From: Oscillospiraceae bacterium
Lineage (GTDB): Bacteria > Bacillota > Clostridia > Oscillospirales > Oscillospiraceae
Direction of reading: 5' to 3'
NCBI GenBank assembly: GCA_021199595.1
Contig: JAJQHT010000100.1
Span: forward strand, 1-7,536
DNA: 7,536 nucleotides
Part shown: positions 6,312-7,536 of the stretch, piece by piece
Position numbering within the stretch: position 1 is the first letter of the stretch
How the letters are laid out: the number at the start of each line of letters is the position of its first letter
The notes under the pieces: generated by a model
Database searches by the model: none
Told to the model about the DNA's origin: nothing
Seen by the model: only the letters and a program-made list of their open reading frames with translations
Translations under genes and position numbers: made by a program

Positions 6312-7508
6312 ATGAGAGACGACGATTTCCATTTTGACCCAGACGATGAGGATTTTTGGAAGGACGAGTTTGCAGACAGCGGTTTTGAGGACATCGACTG
6401 GAGCCGGGAGGAGGACTACCAGTCCCGGCGCGCCGCCCGCATCCAGCGGGAGCGGCAGGAGCAGTCCGCCCAGCAGTCCGCTCGTCAGTCCTCCCGCCAG
6501 TCCTCCCACCCCCAGCGGGACAGCCAGTATGACCGCGCCCGTTCCTCCTCATATGACCGCCGCCAGCGGCCTTCCGGCCAGCCACGCCAGCAGACCAGGC
6601 GCACCCGCTCCTATGACCAGCGGGGACAGACCCGCGCCCAGGGGAGCCAAGCCGACCGTGCCTATGACTACGAGACGCAGGCCCGGGCCAGAAGCTACGA
6701 CAACCGCCGCCGGCGGCAGAAAAAGAACATCCCCCTCATCATTGTGGCCGTGGTGCTGGCTATCGGCATGGTCATCGCCGGCTGGCAGCTCATCTCCATC
6801 CTGCTCAACTATCAGCGTGACCGCTCCGCCTACAACGACCTCGCCGCCAACGCCATCTCCGCCCTGGCGGAGACGGCGGACGAGACCGTCAGCAGCACCG
6901 AGGACACCGGCGAGGAGACCGAGGACGATACCTTTGTCCCCATCATTGTGGATTGGGATTACCTGGAATCCATCAACACGGACATTGTGGGCTGGCTGTA
7001 CTGCCCGAATACGGTAATCAACTACCCGGTGGTGCAGACCACCGATAACAGCTATTACCTGACGCACGGCTTCGACAAGGAGACCAACGGCGCAGGCGCT
7101 CTCTTTGCGGACGTCAGCTCCGTCGCGGGCATCAACATGAGCAACCTCATCATCTACGGCCACCACATGAAGGACGGCTCCATGTTCGGCGACCTGGAAA
7201 ACTATATGGAGCAGAGCTACTATGACGAGCACCCCATCATGTACTATCTGACCCCTACCTCCACCTATCGGGTAGACCTGATTGCCGGGCATATCGTAGA
7301 GTCCACGCTGGACAATTATCCCGGCTATTTTGACAGCGTAGAGGATTATCAGACCTATCTGAACCAGATTACCTCTGTCTCCCTGTTCTCCACCAGCGCT
7401 ACGGTCAGCACCGACTATCAGCTCATCACCCTCTCCACCTGCGACTATTCCGCGGGCTACAACGACCCCCGCTTCCTGCTCCAGGGCCTGCTGGTGCCAA
7501 TTGATTGA
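6312..7508 (+). CDS. srtB: Class B sortase with a long charged cytoplasmic N-terminal tail
   Basis: This is a 398-residue membrane-anchored cysteine transpeptidase, which joins exported proteins bearing a sorting signal to the cell wall or into a polymer. The order is a cytoplasmic tail (1-138), one membrane helix (about 140-166), an acidic linker (about 186-207), then the extracellular sortase B domain (about 212-398). Catalytic residues are H284 in IYGHHM, C377 in TLSTCDY and R387 in NDPRFLLQG. The fold signature GWLY...TVINYPVVQTTDNSYYLTHG is typical of class B. Sortase B enzymes are usually about 230-260 residues, so the tail accounts for the extra length. It has 17 Asp/Glu in the first 36 residues, then 26 Arg from 39 to 135, with three SYDxR repeats. 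The GGGAGG at 6301-6306 is 5 nt before the ATG. No substrate with a visible sorting signal lies in this window; one may be encoded further downstream or beyond the left edge. The class is certain; the symbol is used in the general sense. Confidence 0.93.
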   Translation: MRDDDFHFDPDDEDFWKDEFADSGFEDIDWSREEDYQSRRAARIQRERQEQSAQQSARQSSRQSSHPQRDSQYDRARSSSYDRRQRPSGQPRQQTRRTRSYDQRGQTRAQGSQADRAYDYETQARARSYDNRRRRQKKNIPLIIVAVVLAIGMVIAGWQLISILLNYQRDRSAYNDLAANAISALAETADETVSSTEDTGEETEDDTFVPIIVDWDYLESINTDIVGWLYCPNTVINYPVVQTTDNSYYLTHGFDKETNGAGALFADVSSVAGINMSNLIIYGHHMKDGSMFGDLENYMEQSYYDEHPIMYYLTPTSTYRVDLIAGHIVESTLDNYPGYFDSVEDYQTYLNQITSVSLFSTSATVSTDYQLITLSTCDYSAGYNDPRFLLQGLLVPID

Positions 7509-7536
7509 CGCAAAAACCTGCCGCCAGGACGCGCCA

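Noticed and set aside
6549..7292. A 247-codon open frame on the minus strand
   Set aside because: It is antisense to the sortase gene and is a Gly/Val-rich shadow without family features.
7517..7528. Small inverted repeat CCTG-CCGC-CAGG after the sortase stop
   Set aside because: The stem is 4 bp and the window ends 8 nt later, so a terminator can be neither shown nor excluded.

Overview
The window is a stretch of chromosome from a GC-rich, Gram-positive anaerobe of the Clostridia. An Oscillospiraceae-like gut bacterium (Oscillibacter/Flavonifractor type) is the best guess. The pointers are a class B sortase, an NrnA-type DHH phosphoesterase, an RlmI-family methyltransferase, Bacillota-style AAGGAGG ribosome binding sites and short signal peptides of the MKRILALLLG type. 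The taxonomy is inferred from gene style and base composition, not from a search.

Layout. On the minus strand, nrnA (1662-2609) is followed 59 nt later by a secreted, right-handed beta-helix-like protein that runs off the left edge (1-1602). A 174-nt divergent promoter region (2610-2783) separates these from the plus-strand genes. These are a secreted transglutaminase-like protein (2784-3827), an rlmI-like 23S rRNA methyltransferase (3830-5029, starting 2 nt after the previous stop and translationally coupled to it), a PD-(D/E)XK nuclease-like protein (5072-6145), and a class B sortase (6312-7508) with its own strong promoter. Every gap is under 180 nt. No tRNA, rRNA, CRISPR array, insertion sequence or convincing intrinsic terminator was seen.

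How the genes fit together. Three of the six genes concern the cell surface: the beta-helix protein, the transglutaminase-like protein and the sortase. Two concern RNA: NrnA degrades nanoRNA or pAp, and the RlmI-like enzyme methylates 23S rRNA. The exception is the nuclease-like gene. Its DNA is clearly poorer in GC than its neighbours, falling to about 35% near its 3' end against well over 60% in rlmI, so it looks acquired.

No complete undescribed multi-gene system can be demonstrated here. The items most worth a second look are the nuclease-like gene, the long charge-segregated N-terminal tail of the sortase, similar GC-rich leader hairpins before two surface genes, and the cysteine and asparagine ladders of the beta-helix protein.
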